A stretch of 64,000 nucleotides of DNA, from the NCBI RefSeq assembly GCF_010975035.1, contig NZ_JAAIUV010000006.1, positions 1 through 64,000 of the forward strand. Reading direction: 5' to 3'. The notes under the pieces are model-generated. The model searched no databases. It saw only the letters and a program-made list of their open reading frames with translations, and was not told where the DNA came from. Each line of letters begins with the position of its first letter. Within the stretch, counting starts at the first letter, position 1. Of the stretch, positions 51,252-61,536 are shown in pieces. Source of the DNA: Neobacillus thermocopriae (GTDB lineage: Bacteria > Bacillota > Bacilli > Bacillales > Cytobacillaceae). The translations under genes were made by a program, and so were the position numbers.

Positions 51252-52919
51252 TTAAATCGTCTCTTTTTTACTTAATTCAATCGAGGCAGGGATTGCATGA
51301 TTTCGTTTAGATTCTTTTACCAAGGCAATTTCAAAAACCTCACGAAGATGGGTGACCGGAACAATTCGGATGCCTTCTATTTCTTTTAATATCGATTGCA
51401 TATTCTCTTTTGGAATGATCACCGTTTTTGCTCCGGCTTTTTTCGCAGCCTTCACTTTCGGATAAACACCACCGATTGGTTTAACATTCCCATGAATACT
51501 AATTTCACCAGTCATGGCAACCGTATTATTGATAGGTATTTTATAAATAGCTGAGTAAATTCCAGTTGCCATGGCAATACCAGCGGATGGACCGTCTATG
51601 GGCACTCCGCCAGGAAAATTGACATGGATATCATAATCATTCGCTGGAACACCCATGGATCGGAGAACTGTAATAACATTTTCAATCGAGCCACGGGCCA
51701 TACTTTTCCTGCGAATGGATTTTTCTTGACTACCAATACTCTCTTCCTCTACAATCCCAGTAATATTAATGGTCCCTTTTTCTTTTGCAGGAATGACCGT
51801 TACTTCAATTTCTAAAAGAGCCCCCGAATTTGGACCATAGACAGCAAGACCGTTCACAAGGCCAACTTGTGCGGTATCATTTATCCGTCGTTCCATTCTC
51901 GGAGTCATCTGACTAGAGTGAATGACCCACTCAATGTCTTCATCTTTAATGTAATCACGTTCTTCAGTAATCGCCAAACCTGCCGCAATTTGCACCATAT
52001 TAACAGTTTCACGACCATTTCTGGCATAGGTAGATAAAGTATGTACACCCGTATCACTAATTTTTAGATTAACTTTCGCCGCTGCTTTTTTCGCAACGGT
52101 GACAATTTCTTCTTGCGTTAAATCCCGAAAGAATACTTCCATACAACGAGAACGAATCGCAGGTGGGATTTCGTTTGGAGTCCTTGTTGTAGCACCTATT
52201 AAGCGAAAATCAGCAGGAAGTCCATTTTTAAAAATATCATGGATATGTGTTGGGATTTGTGTATTTTCTTCATGATAGTATGCACTTTCCAAATAAACTT
52301 TGCGATCTTCTAAGACTTTCAGAAGTTTATTCATTTGTATCGGATGCAATTCACCAATTTCATCGATGAAAAGGACGCCGCCATGGGCATTTGTTACTGC
52401 TCCTTGTTTAGGTTGAGGAATCCCTGCTTGCCCCATCGCACCAGCTCCTTGATAAATCGGATCATGGACAGATCCTATAAGCGGATCAGCAATTCCTCTT
52501 TCATCAAAGCGGGCCGTTGTTGCATCTAATTCAATAAAGACTGAATCCCGTTTAAAAGGTGACTTCGGATTCTTTTTTGCTTCCTCCAAAACAAGGCGAG
52601 CAGCGGCTGTTTTTCCAACTCCCGGCGGTCCATAAATGATCACATGCTGCGGGTTCGGACCACAAAGAGCTGCTTTTAGAGCCTTAATACCATCCTCTTG
52701 GCCAACAATATCTTGAAAACTTGTTGGACGCACTTTTTCCGATAGTGGTTCTGTTAACGAAATAGACCTCATTTTTCGAAGCTGCTCCATTTCCTTGCGG
52801 GATTCACGATCAATTGAAACTTTTTGTGTCCGCTGGTTTCTAAGCAAATTCCAAAAATACAGTCCAATGATAATACCAAAAAATAATTGTATAAATAAAG
52901 CAATCCCCGTCCAACTCAT
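51252..52919 (-). CDS. lonB: Lon-like ATP-dependent protease LonB
   Basis: A 555-aa membrane-anchored Lon. An N-terminal TM helix (about 4-22) is followed by an AAA+ domain with Walker A GPPGVGKT and Walker B GGVLFIDEIGEL, and a protease domain with DGPSAGIAMATG and a catalytic Lys in GGVYPKVKAAKKAG. In B. subtilis it is a sigma-F-dependent forespore protein. It sits between lonA and clpX. GGAGG precedes ATG 52919. Confidence 0.95.
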   Translation of the reverse strand: MSWTGIALFIQLFFGIIIGLYFWNLLRNQRTQKVSIDRESRKEMEQLRKMRSISLTEPLSEKVRPTSFQDIVGQEDGIKALKAALCGPNPQHVIIYGPPGVGKTAAARLVLEEAKKNPKSPFKRDSVFIELDATTARFDERGIADPLIGSVHDPIYQGAGAMGQAGIPQPKQGAVTNAHGGVLFIDEIGELHPIQMNKLLKVLEDRKVYLESAYYHEENTQIPTHIHDIFKNGLPADFRLIGATTRTPNEIPPAIRSRCMEVFFRDLTQEEIVTVAKKAAAKVNLKISDTGVHTLSTYARNGRETVNMVQIAAGLAITEERDYIKDEDIEWVIHSSQMTPRMERRINDTAQVGLVNGLAVYGPNSGALLEIEVTVIPAKEKGTINITGIVEEESIGSQEKSIRRKSMARGSIENVITVLRSMGVPANDYDIHVNFPGGVPIDGPSAGIAMATGIYSAIYKIPINNTVAMTGEISIHGNVKPIGGVYPKVKAAKKAGAKTVIIPKENMQSILKEIEGIRIVPVTHLREVFEIALVKESKRNHAIPASIELSKKETI

Positions 52920-53151
52920 ATATTTTCCTCCTGCACCATAATACTCATTTGATAATAATAAGTATTTCCTGCAGGTCGATGGAATAAACCATAAATCTTT
53001 TTAAACCAGAGATTATATGAATACTAACATTCTTGTTCTTTCTTCACTAACATCGAATTTCCTGTCTTGAAAAAATCAATTTGATTGAATTTACTTCCCT
53101 TTATACCACCACATACTACTCAAAAAGATTATGTCAAAATCGAATGAAAAA

Positions 53152-53181
53152 CATAAAAGAACCTGACATAAAGCCAGGTTC
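53152..53181 (-). terminator. Terminator after clpX
   Basis: On the minus strand GAACCTG and CAGGTTC pair around a 9-nt loop and are followed by TTTTATG, 10 bp beyond the clpX stop. Confidence 0.85.
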
Positions 53182-53190
53182 TCTAAGATC

Positions 53191-54450
53191 TTATGCGGAT
53201 TTTTCTTCTTGTGCTATGGATCCATCTTTAAGAATCAGCTTTGGAGCACTATTGTTCAATACTGTTTCTTTTGTGATGATACATTTTTTAATATCATCAC
53301 GAGAAGGTAAGTCGAACATTACATCAAGCATAATTCCTTCGATAATAGATCTCAATCCACGGGCACCGGTTTTCCGCTCAATTGCTTTCTTGGCAATTTC
53401 CTTGAGGGCCTCTTCTTCAAATTCCAGTTCCACATTATCAATTTCAAGCATTTTTTGGTATTGCTTTACTAATGCATTTTTCGGTTTTGTTAAGATTTCG
53501 ATCAATGCATCTTCATCTAGTTGCTCAAGGCTAGCAATAACTGGTAGACGTCCGATGAATTCCGGAATGAGTCCAAAGCGTAAAAGGTCTTCTGGAAGAA
53601 CTTTAGATAAAAGTTCCTTAGAACTAATTTCCTGTTGTTTTGGATCAGCCCCGAAACCAATCACCTTTTGGCCTAAACGGCGCTTAATAATTGGTTCAAT
53701 TCCGTCAAAAGCACCACCGCAGATAAACAGGATATTCGTTGTATCAATTTGAATGAATTCTTGGTGCGGGTGCTTTCTTCCGCCTTGTGGAGGAACGCTG
53801 GCAACTGTTCCCTCCAAAATTTTCAATAATGCCTGCTGAACCCCTTCACCGGAAACGTCGCGTGTAATAGAAGGATTTTCAGATTTACGGGCAATTTTAT
53901 CAATTTCATCAATGTAGATAATGCCTTTTTCGGCTTTTTCCACATCATAATCAGCAGCTTGAATCAATTTTAATAAAATATTTTCAACGTCCTCCCCTAC
54001 ATATCCTGCTTCTGTCAGGGATGTAGCATCCGCAATCGCAAATGGAACGTTTAAAATACGTGCCAATGTTTGAGCTAGAAGGGTTTTTCCACTTCCAGTC
54101 GGTCCAATCATACAAATATTACTTTTGGAAAGCTCCACATCATCAATTTTGCTGCTAGAATTGATTCGTTTATAGTGGTTGTAAACCGCTACAGATAGCG
54201 CTCTTTTTGCTTTTTCTTGACCAATAACATATTCATCAAGGATTTCGCAAATTTCCTTCGGTTTTGGAACATCTTTAAATTCTACTTCTTCTTCTGTTCC
54301 AAGCTCCTCTTCAACAATTTCAGTGCAAAGCTCAATGCACTCGTCACATATATAGACTCCCGGTCCGGCAACCAGTTTACGAACTTGATCCTGTGTTTTA
54401 CCACAGAATGAACATTTTAACTGGCCCTTTTCATCATTAAACTTAAACAA
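53191..54450 (-). CDS. clpX: ATP-dependent Clp protease ATP-binding subunit ClpX
   Basis: A 419-aa unfoldase partner of ClpP. The N-terminal C4 zinc-binding domain is CSFCGKTQ...CDEC. Walker A is GPTGSGKT, Walker [10 protein letters not shown], and the pore loop is GYVGEDVEN. The IGF-type loop region that docks ClpP is present as KVIGFGADP. It follows tig as in B. subtilis. Confidence 0.98.
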   Translation of the reverse strand: MFKFNDEKGQLKCSFCGKTQDQVRKLVAGPGVYICDECIELCTEIVEEELGTEEEVEFKDVPKPKEICEILDEYVIGQEKAKRALSVAVYNHYKRINSSSKIDDVELSKSNICMIGPTGSGKTLLAQTLARILNVPFAIADATSLTEAGYVGEDVENILLKLIQAADYDVEKAEKGIIYIDEIDKIARKSENPSITRDVSGEGVQQALLKILEGTVASVPPQGGRKHPHQEFIQIDTTNILFICGGAFDGIEPIIKRRLGQKVIGFGADPKQQEISSKELLSKVLPEDLLRFGLIPEFIGRLPVIASLEQLDEDALIEILTKPKNALVKQYQKMLEIDNVELEFEEEALKEIAKKAIERKTGARGLRSIIEGIMLDVMFDLPSRDDIKKCIITKETVLNNSAPKLILKDGSIAQEEKSA

Positions 54451-54503
54451 ACCCTTTCACCCCTTGGACGACTTAAGTCATTTATTCAAATGCCGAATAA
54501 TCC

Positions 54504-54533
54504 ATACAAATTCCATTTTTTCTTGACTGTCAA
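54504..54533 (-). promoter_or_regulatory. Candidate sigma-A promoter of clpX
   Basis: On the minus strand TTGACA (54533-54528) and TTGTAT (54509-54504) are 18 nt apart, about 55 bp before the clpX start. The rest of the 380-bp tig-clpX gap holds only the tig terminator. Confidence 0.4.
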
Positions 54534-54793
54534 AGGTATGTATTTTGCATTGTAACACATTTCTGAAACGGACTGGAACTAAAAAGCTTTTGTTCAAAAA
54601 TATGTTTTAACTTGTTTGGATTATTCGAAAAAACACCTATGTACTCCCATAAGCTTATCCATATTATTCATAAAATAAGCCTATGTTTTACTTGTATTAT
54701 ATAATTTCGCTCTTTCAGTCCCATTTTCCTGCCCGTTAACAAAAAGGTTACCCTGTACATATTATAATATGTAATTTTAAAAATGTATAAAAC

Positions 54794-54816
54794 AAGGCAC
54801 GATAAAATCGTGCCTT
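54794..54816 (-). terminator. Terminator after tig
   Basis: AAGGCACGAT (54794-54803) and ATCGTGCCTT (54807-54816) pair perfectly around three A. On the minus strand a TTGTTTTAT tract follows. Confidence 0.88.
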
Positions 54817-54830
54817 TGTATCATTTACCA

Positions 54831-56117
54831 TTATTTTTTGTTTTCAACAAGAAATTCTACTGCTTTCTTAAATTTAAGATCTTCTTTAATGCCTTCTGTT
54901 CCACCAAGAGCTTTTTTGATGTTGTCAACAGACATGTTATACATTTCAGCCATTTTTTCAAGCTCAGCATTTACATCTTCTTCAGTTGCTTCAAGATTTT
55001 CAGCTTTAGCAATCGCTTCAAGAGTAAGGTTAACTTTTACGCGCTTGCGAGCATCTTCCTTCATTTGTTCACGAAGGGCAGCTTCATCTTGACCAGAGAA
55101 TTGGTAATAAAGCTCTAGGTTCATACCTTGCATTTGAAGACGTTGTTCAAATTCTTGAAGCATACGGTTTACTTCATTTTCAACCATTACTTCAGGAATT
55201 TCAACCTCTGCATTCGCTGCAGCTTTTTCTACTAACGTGTCGCGTAAGTGATGTTCTGCTTCATGCTTCTTGCTATTTTCTAAACGAGTTTTGATTTTTT
55301 CTTTTAAAGCATCTAGAGTTTCTACTTCATCATCTACATCTTTAGCAAACTCATCATCTAATGCAGGAAGCTCTTTTCTTTTAATTTCATGAACAGTTAC
55401 TTTAAATACAGCTGGCTTACCAGCTAGTTCAGCTGCATGGTATTCTTCAGGGAAAGTAACTTCAACGTCTTTTGATTCACCAGCAGCGACACCGATTAAC
55501 TGATCTTCAAAACCAGGAATGAATGTACCGGAACCAAGCTCAAGAGAATAGTTCTCTCCTTTACCACCTTCGAAAGCTTCTCCATTAACAAAGCCTTCGA
55601 AATCGATAACCACTGTATCGCCTTTTTCAGCTGTACCTTCTTCTTTTACTACAAGCTCAGCGTGACGATTTTGAAGTGTTTCTAATTCTTTTTGTACATC
55701 TTCATCTGTTACGTTTGTATCTAGTTCTTCAACTTCAAGGCCTTTGTATTCACCTAATTTTACTTCTGGTTTAACTTGAACAGTCGCCTTGAATGTGAAG
55801 TCTTTATCTTTACCCATTTGCTCAATGTCAAAATCAACATTTTCAGGCTGAGCAATTGGCTCGATTCCAGTTTCTTTGATTGCATTCATATATGCTTCTG
55901 GAAAAATAAAATCTAATGCATCTTGATAAAGTGCTTCTACACCAAAGCGCTTTTCAAACAATGCACGAGGCATTTTTCCTTTACGGAAGCCTGGAACATT
56001 AATTTGTTTTACAACCTTTTTGAATGCAGAGTCTAATCCTTGGTTAACCTTTTCAGCGGGCACTTCAATTGTAAGGACACCGCGGTTACCTTCTAATTTT
56101 TCCCATTTTGCAGTCAT
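54831..56117 (-). CDS. tig: Trigger factor
   Basis: Ribosome-bound chaperone and prolyl isomerase of 428 aa. The N-terminal ribosome-docking domain contains the signature region [18 protein letters not shown]. The FKBP-type PPIase domain spans about 155-240, and the C-terminal helical cradle completes it. ATG 56117 has GGAGGG 7 nt upstream; a further upstream ATG at 56135 overlaps that site. Confidence 0.97.
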   Translation of the reverse strand: MTAKWEKLEGNRGVLTIEVPAEKVNQGLDSAFKKVVKQINVPGFRKGKMPRALFEKRFGVEALYQDALDFIFPEAYMNAIKETGIEPIAQPENVDFDIEQMGKDKDFTFKATVQVKPEVKLGEYKGLEVEELDTNVTDEDVQKELETLQNRHAELVVKEEGTAEKGDTVVIDFEGFVNGEAFEGGKGENYSLELGSGTFIPGFEDQLIGVAAGESKDVEVTFPEEYHAAELAGKPAVFKVTVHEIKRKELPALDDEFAKDVDDEVETLDALKEKIKTRLENSKKHEAEHHLRDTLVEKAAANAEVEIPEVMVENEVNRMLQEFEQRLQMQGMNLELYYQFSGQDEAALREQMKEDARKRVKVNLTLEAIAKAENLEATEEDVNAELEKMAEMYNMSVDNIKKALGGTEGIKEDLKFKKAVEFLVENKK

Positions 56118-56282
56118 TCTTTTTCCCTCCAACATCTATTCGCATTCATTAACAACGAATCTTGAAATTCGGAATATGTCTTGTCCACTAAGCCAATTCC
56201 ATTTCTTCCAATGTTAATAAATTTTCTACACAATGCAACCCCTACATTATACCATAGGATTGAATTCTTTCAACAGCCTATC

Positions 56283-57323
56283 CTATAGATTCGGATAGGA
56301 AATTTTCTCAATTTCTTCTATTTGATCAAGCACCTGAGCGATTTCATCACGCGCTGCACAATATTTGTCTACAATTTTTCCTATCATTGGCTCCAATCCA
56401 AGATATTGCTGAACTATGTAGTGTAAAGCTGCCGCCCATATGTGGGGAGGTGTTGGGTGTAGTTCAAAAGGATAGCTCATATAGAAAATTCGCTCTAACA
56501 TTTCGGTGATATTCATAAGAAGCGTAGGGTTTTCATTTTCCAAGTAGCTTTCCGATAAAGATTTAATCCCCAGCATTTGTGGCTGTTCTTTCACTCCCGG
56601 GAGTTCATAAGGGATGACCTCTATTTCCATATTAAACTTCCTTACTATTATTTTGCGATCTACTTCTTGCTCTTTAAGGAGGCTTAATAAGATTGTTTTA
56701 ATAAATGGATGTCCGTTATCATCTGCTAAATATTCTTCTATTTCATTAAGATAGGGACGAATATTTTTATTGGTTATATTTGTAACAATGGCCATTTGTT
56801 CGTTTAAATTTTTTTGTGAGAGCTTATGTAAATCGAGTTCTGTCATTTCCAGCTTCATTTTTTCAGCAACAGGTTTGGTATTCTCTGACTCGACATGATT
56901 TTCGGCCATCTTCCTACTATAATGCAACATGGTTTTGAAGTGATCGTATCTCTCAAACGGAATGGCATTTTCTTCGTACAGGGCTTCAATTGTCGTAATG
57001 ATTTCCTCGTATTCATGTAGATGTACTAAAATGGTTAAATACAATTCTACCATATAAATATAGTCGCCAATCCCTTTTTGCAGCATCTCTGTTGTAAGAG
57101 CCTTTGCCTTTTCAAAAGAACCTGCTTCAATATAGGAGAAAACAAGTCCAAACAAAACTTGTTCATTATCCGGATCCAGGACATTGGCTTCCTCCAAGTA
57201 GCGGATCGCTTCACTATAATTCTTATTTTGTAGGTTTTCCATCCCTTTATCGATTAATTTTTTTTCAGCTCCGGGAAAGAAGAGAACATTGTTTTTTCTT
57301 TTAATACGCTTCCTTTTTCTCAT
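56283..57323 (-). CDS. ysoA: TPR-repeat protein YsoA
   Basis: A 346-aa cytoplasmic protein with a basic N-terminus (MRKRKRIKRKN) and at least two tetratricopeptide repeats (about 22-95, including YSEAIRYLEEANVLDPDNEQ). The rest is helical without recognised motifs. Position next to tig matches B. subtilis ysoA. Function unknown. Confidence 0.88.
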   Translation of the reverse strand: MRKRKRIKRKNNVLFFPGAEKKLIDKGMENLQNKNYSEAIRYLEEANVLDPDNEQVLFGLVFSYIEAGSFEKAKALTTEMLQKGIGDYIYMVELYLTILVHLHEYEEIITTIEALYEENAIPFERYDHFKTMLHYSRKMAENHVESENTKPVAEKMKLEMTELDLHKLSQKNLNEQMAIVTNITNKNIRPYLNEIEEYLADDNGHPFIKTILLSLLKEQEVDRKIIVRKFNMEIEVIPYELPGVKEQPQMLGIKSLSESYLENENPTLLMNITEMLERIFYMSYPFELHPTPPHIWAAALHYIVQQYLGLEPMIGKIVDKYCAARDEIAQVLDQIEEIEKISYPNL

Positions 57324-57386
57324 CTTATCTTCCTCTGATTTGGCATTAAATTAGTATTTAAAAATAGTTTATCACAAAAAAAGCAT

Positions 57387-57413
57387 AAAAAAAACTTACC
57401 TACTAAGGTAAGT
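57387..57413 (-). terminator. Isolated terminator upstream of ysoA
   Basis: On the minus strand ACTTACC and GGTAAGT pair around 6 nt and end in seven T. No intact minus-strand gene ends just before it. It may back up the ABC transporter terminator or be left from a lost gene. Confidence 0.7.
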
Positions 57414-57569
57414 GAATTTTGTTATGTAGTATGACTTCTACTAGAAAACACCTAGATAGTAACTCTAATTTTCCAATATTTTTTAAGAGTTTTTCGTGAG
57501 ATATATGTGTAAAGTTAGTCTAAGCATGATTTAAGATAATTAAGTTCTTTTTCAAAAATATATTTAAAA

Positions 57570-57775
57570 AGATCGACCCATCAATCATGAATCGAACTGG
57601 CTTCCTGCACCGGGAGGAGATCTCAAATCATTGTTTAAGATATCCAACCTGCAGCAAAATATGAAATGGCATTTACAAAATACCATCCGCAAAACGCGTT
57701 CGATAACCAACTTCTAAATGATTATCGTCAAACAAAAAGTGAAAGTGCTTTAAAAATAAATTTACGCGATCAATA
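57570..57775 (+). pseudogene. Decayed coding remnant, possibly DUF1214-type
   Basis: One plus-strand frame reads RPINHESNWLPAPGGDL (from about 57573). NWLPAP-G is the C-terminal signature I associate with DUF1254/DUF1214 proteins. A neighbouring frame then stays open for about 40 codons (KYEMAFTKYHPQNAFDNQLL) to a TAA at about 57773. No start codon with a ribosome binding site, and no continuous frame, is present. Best read as the 3' remnant of a lost gene; family assignment is tentative. The remainder of 57414-57569 holds nothing I can name. Confidence 0.4.
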
Positions 57776-57801
57776 AAAAAAGTGGGCTAAAATTGCCCAC
57801 C
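57774..57801 (-). terminator. Terminator of the ABC transporter operon
   Basis: GTGGGC (57782-57787) pairs with GCCCAC (57795-57800); on the minus strand a run of seven T follows, immediately after the permease stop. Confidence 0.9.
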
Positions 57802-57806
57802 AAAAA

Positions 57807-59420
57807 TTAAGTTCCTTCCATCATATCTCGTCTACTGTATCCGAAATATCCAAATGCCATTAATACAATACTTATCACAGATATGGTAATGAAAGTTAGT
57901 GCTTCAAACTCTTCAACAGGTAATTGTGGAAGCCAACTTAAAATGGCAATATTTGAAACCCATTCAGGTATATCTAATATAGCGCCGAAGTAGTTTACTG
58001 AGAAACTATACCCAAGATAAAAATAAACGACTTTACCAAATTTCGGTATCCATCCTAGAGTTATTGTGGCTAAACCAATCATAAATAATACAGATGGTAA
58101 GTAATTAAAACCAGTAGCAAGAAAATCACTGAAATCCATTGTCGATTTGGTTTCCATTACAGAAATAGCTGTACCGCCCAGACTACCAGCAGCTAATAAT
58201 ATTCCTATTATACTAGCAAAAATCGCTAGACCAATACAATTCCAATAAATTTGTCTACGTGTAACCTTTGTAGAAAATAACTGACTTAATCGCAACCGTC
58301 TTTCTTCAGTAAAAAGTTTATTAACGATAAGAATTGGTAAAATAGAAACTAATACAATCATAACCATCATAATCGTACCAGTAAAAGACTCTTCAATAGA
58401 AATCCCTGAATGAGAAAACATTTGTTTCATTATTTCATTACTTTCAATAAACGCTTGCATATCACCATATATTGCCCCATAGGAAGCTCCTATGAAAATA
58501 AATGCAATCCCCCATCCAATCATTATCCCCTTATTAATCTTAAAAAATAAGCCCCGAACAGATAATAATGATTTTTTGGCATACTCTCTACCTTTTTTCT
58601 CTGGAAAGTAACCTGCCCCCATGTCTCGAGAACCTTCAAGTGAGAAAGCTATCATTGTAACAATTATTATGAAAATAAGGGCAAAAATAAGTGGAAGCCA
58701 GTCATTGTTCGTAAATGGATAAGTTAAATAAGTCCAACCGAGCGGATTAAACATTGATAAATTGGCATTAGAAATATCTGTTCCAGCACGAACGATAAAG
58801 AGAAGCCCGATCAAACCTAGGGTTGATCCTGTCGCACTTGAAGAAGTTGGCATAATTTGTGAAAAAACTAGTGCCATTCCAGCCCCAATTATTCCTGCAA
58901 ATCCTACCGTTGTTCCAAATAATAAGGATCCTTCCACAGAAATTGTTTCTGCACCAAAACTAACTAATACTACACTAATAAAAAGGGCAAGGAAAATATT
59001 AATCAGAATCGTTTCCATCATTGTTGCCAATGAGTTTGCTTGTCGACCGATATGAAAAGAGCGAACAAGTTCAGTCAACCCAAGCTCCTCTTCTTTCCGA
59101 GTATGACTAATTACATGGAAAACGGACATAACCATAGCCATTAATCCACAAAATAGTAACATTTCATGTGCATACATGGCTCCTAATGTATAGTCTGTTG
59201 CAACATCGATTGGTGTTGGACCTACAATCGCAATCATTGCAGGGTTTTTTAATGTTTCATACAACCCCACTAAACCTTGACCTTCTGCTATTTCTTCAAA
59301 TGCAGGAACAAATCCGGCTGAAAATAAGCCAATCCCTAAAATCCAAAAGATTATTTTCTTCCAATCACGTTTTAAATATTGGGCAAAGAGGATTTCCCAT
59401 CGGGAAAATTTTTCCTTCAT
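57807..59420 (-). CDS. ABC exporter permease (ABC-2, tetronasin-resistance type)
   Basis: A 537-aa polytopic protein with about twelve TM helices in two similar halves, each starting with a membrane-entry segment (KRDWKKIIFWILGIGLFS and KINKGIMIGWGIAFIFIG). EELGLTELVRSFHIGR is a cytoplasmic coupling segment typical of these exporters, echoed in the second half by RRLRLSQLFSTKVTRR. It lies 21 bp after the ATPase gene. The substrate is unknown; drug or antimicrobial export is the usual inference. Confidence 0.85.
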   Translation of the reverse strand: MKEKFSRWEILFAQYLKRDWKKIIFWILGIGLFSAGFVPAFEEIAEGQGLVGLYETLKNPAMIAIVGPTPIDVATDYTLGAMYAHEMLLFCGLMAMVMSVFHVISHTRKEEELGLTELVRSFHIGRQANSLATMMETILINIFLALFISVVLVSFGAETISVEGSLLFGTTVGFAGIIGAGMALVFSQIMPTSSSATGSTLGLIGLLFIVRAGTDISNANLSMFNPLGWTYLTYPFTNNDWLPLIFALIFIIIVTMIAFSLEGSRDMGAGYFPEKKGREYAKKSLLSVRGLFFKINKGIMIGWGIAFIFIGASYGAIYGDMQAFIESNEIMKQMFSHSGISIEESFTGTIMMVMIVLVSILPILIVNKLFTEERRLRLSQLFSTKVTRRQIYWNCIGLAIFASIIGILLAAGSLGGTAISVMETKSTMDFSDFLATGFNYLPSVLFMIGLATITLGWIPKFGKVVYFYLGYSFSVNYFGAILDIPEWVSNIAILSWLPQLPVEEFEALTFITISVISIVLMAFGYFGYSRRDMMEGT

Positions 59421-59441
59421 CTTCTCTTCCTCCTTTTACAC

Positions 59442-60323
59442 CTAATTTTCATAGTGACGCATAAACAAGTCTTCTAAAGTAGGTGGAACGGCTTCAAATT
59501 TTTTAACACCTAATTTGGTTGCAGCTAGTAAAATATCATTTAAATATTTGGTATCTGCAGAAAAGGTTGCATAATTATCCTTATATTGGAAATTATAGAC
59601 ACCCAATACATTTTTCAATTGCACGATCTCTCCTTCAGTTTCCAATGTAATAGTTGTACGTGTTAAATGACGTAATTCTTCAAGTGTCCCTGATTCCACC
59701 ACTTTCCCCTGACGAATGATGACGACCTTATCAGCCAGCCGTTCTACTTCACTTAAAATATGGGAAGATAGTAATATCGCTTTTCCTTCATTTTTAAGTT
59801 TTTCTACTTCTTCTTGAAATACTGCTTCCATCAAAGGATCTAATCCAGATGTAGGTTCATCAAAAATGTATAAATCAGAATCTGCAGATAAAGCGGTAAC
59901 CAATGCAACCTTTTGTCGATTACCTTTAGAATATGTTTTTGCTTTTTTCTTAGGATCCAACTCAAAACGCTTAATTAATTGATCACGCTTTTGTTTATTT
60001 CCACTACCGTGTAGATTTAAAAATAAATCAATAATCTCTCCGCCTGTTAGATTTCCCCAAAGGGAGACATCCCCAGGAACATATGAAATTCGCTTATGAA
60101 TTTCAAAACTTTCTTTCCAAACATCTTTTCCAAAAATTTCTGCATGACCGGCATCTCGTTTAATGATTCCCAATAAAATACGTATTGTTGTAGATTTACC
60201 CGCACCATTTGGACCAATAAAACCAACCACTTCTCCGGCATTTACTGAAAATGTTACATCACTAAGCGCCTGGAATTTACCAAACTTTTTTTGCAAACCA
60301 CTTAATTGGATTACTTTTTCCAT
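59442..60323 (-). CDS. ABC transporter ATP-binding protein
   Basis: A 293-aa ATPase with Walker A GPNGAGKST (37-45), a divergent signature YSKGNRQKV in place of LSGGQ, Walker B LYIFDEPTSGLDP and the H-loop LLSSHILSEVERL. The C-terminal 70 residues form the accessory domain seen in drug/lantibiotic-type ABC exporters. It is the first gene of the two-gene operon and is divergent from a TetR regulator. Confidence 0.93.
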   Translation of the reverse strand: MEKVIQLSGLQKKFGKFQALSDVTFSVNAGEVVGFIGPNGAGKSTTIRILLGIIKRDAGHAEIFGKDVWKESFEIHKRISYVPGDVSLWGNLTGGEIIDLFLNLHGSGNKQKRDQLIKRFELDPKKKAKTYSKGNRQKVALVTALSADSDLYIFDEPTSGLDPLMEAVFQEEVEKLKNEGKAILLSSHILSEVERLADKVVIIRQGKVVESGTLEELRHLTRTTITLETEGEIVQLKNVLGVYNFQYKDNYATFSADTKYLNDILLAATKLGVKKFEAVPPTLEDLFMRHYEN

Positions 60324-60438
60324 CTACCATACACTCCTTAATAATGAAATACATTTTCATATTCGTTCAAACCTACACAACACACAAACAAAAAACACTA
60401 ACAATAAATAATAAGTATATTTTTAAGGAATTATGAAT

Positions 60439-60478
60439 TATATTATGAACTATATTTATATTTTTAGTTCATAATATA
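60439..60478. promoter_or_regulatory. Perfect 14-bp inverted repeat, candidate TetR operator
   Basis: TATATTATGAACTA (60439-60452) and TAGTTCATAATATA (60465-60478) are exact reverse complements separated by 12 nt, midway between the divergent ABC ATPase (start 60323) and tetR (start 60605). Such a palindrome in a TetR-exporter intergenic region suggests the regulator's binding site. Confidence 0.55.
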
Positions 60479-60604
60479 GAATAAAACCAAGACTGTCAAT
60501 TAAAATTTTATACTTTGCTTACTTTGATAGTATGCAATAGTTTATATATAATAATAAATAAACGATAAATTCTTGGAATTTCATTTTGAAGGTAGTGAGT
60601 ACAC

Positions 60605-61207
60605 TTGGATGGTTTTGAAAAAAGAACAGAAGAAAAGAAAAAACAAATTTTAAAATCGACTTTTCAATTGATAAATTTGAAAGGGAATAGCAAAAACGTA
60701 ACAATGGAAGAAATTGCTAAACATGCAAATGTTGCAAAAACGACCATCTTTAAATATTTCCGCAGTAAAGATAATTTAATTCGCGAAGTCTATAAAAGTT
60801 TTTTTGAGGATATGATTACATCGGCAAAAGCAATTTTGGCCAAAAACAAACCTTTTGAAGAAACCATTATTGAGCTTAGTCAAAATAAAATAAAAAAATT
60901 AAACGAAATAAGTCATACGTTTTATATAGATATGATGCAGTATATTACAGAAAAAGAAGATGACGGTCTTTCATTAATGGCAAAAAAACTTTCAGAAGAA
61001 AATCAAAGTATTCTATTGGATTTATTTCATCGAGGGAAAAAAGAAGGAAAAGTAGATTTAAAATATTCCGATGAATTTTTAATGCTCTATTTCAGGACAA
61101 TTATTGAAGGAATGTCCAATCCACAAATATATGAAAAAATTGCCCCCTACACGATGGAATGGACAGAAATGTTCCTTAAAGGCTTTGCACCATCGAAAAA
61201 AGACTAA
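60605..61207 (+). CDS. TetR family transcriptional regulator
   Basis: A 200-aa regulator. The N-terminal HTH (about 15-60) reads KKKQILKSTFQLINLKG and VTMEEIAKHANVAKTTIFKY, the standard TetR DNA-binding signature. The C-terminal helical ligand domain is unassigned. The TTG start at 60605 has only a weak GGTAGTGAG site, and no better start is visible. It probably represses the divergent ABC exporter. Confidence 0.88.
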   Translation: MDGFEKRTEEKKKQILKSTFQLINLKGNSKNVTMEEIAKHANVAKTTIFKYFRSKDNLIREVYKSFFEDMITSAKAILAKNKPFEETIIELSQNKIKKLNEISHTFYIDMMQYITEKEDDGLSLMAKKLSEENQSILLDLFHRGKKEGKVDLKYSDEFLMLYFRTIIEGMSNPQIYEKIAPYTMEWTEMFLKGFAPSKKD

Positions 61208-61304
61208 TATGGTTAAACATGTTGTTCACGTCTGTAAACCTAAGCTAACTATGCTCACCATGTATTTTAGAATGGTTCTCCATCTTCGATCATTAGCCAA
61301 ATAG

Positions 61305-61376
61305 GCCTGTATAAGACTAGTGAAATGTATTCAATTATTGAGTACGTTTACCTATGTTCTTATACAGGCTTTTTTC
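61305..61376 (+). terminator. Long-loop terminator after tetR
   Basis: GCCTGTATAAGA (61305-61316) pairs perfectly with TCTTATACAGGC (61358-61369) and is followed by seven T. The 41-nt loop is unusual. Confidence 0.8.
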
Positions 61377-61470
61377 ATTGAAAATAGGAATACAGAAAGG
61401 ATTGATCTGTTAATAAGTGGATGAAGATAAAACATTCTATCCAATACTATAAATATCCAATAATACTTTA

Positions 61471-61499
61471 TTGATATAGGACTAAAAATCATGTAATCT
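61471..61499 (+). promoter_or_regulatory. Sigma-A promoter of the NhaC-type transporter
   Basis: TTGATA (61471-61476) and TAATCT (61494-61499) with a 17-nt spacer. Transcription would begin near 61506, giving a leader of about 240 nt. Confidence 0.55.
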
Positions 61500-61536
61500 A
61501 TTATTTATTGTGACAAAAAAATAGAATTTTTTCTAC

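Noticed and set aside
53081-53752. Open frame of 223 codons on the plus strand
   Set aside because: It is antisense to the 3' end of clpX, has no ribosome binding site and a Ser-rich composition typical of a reverse-frame shadow.
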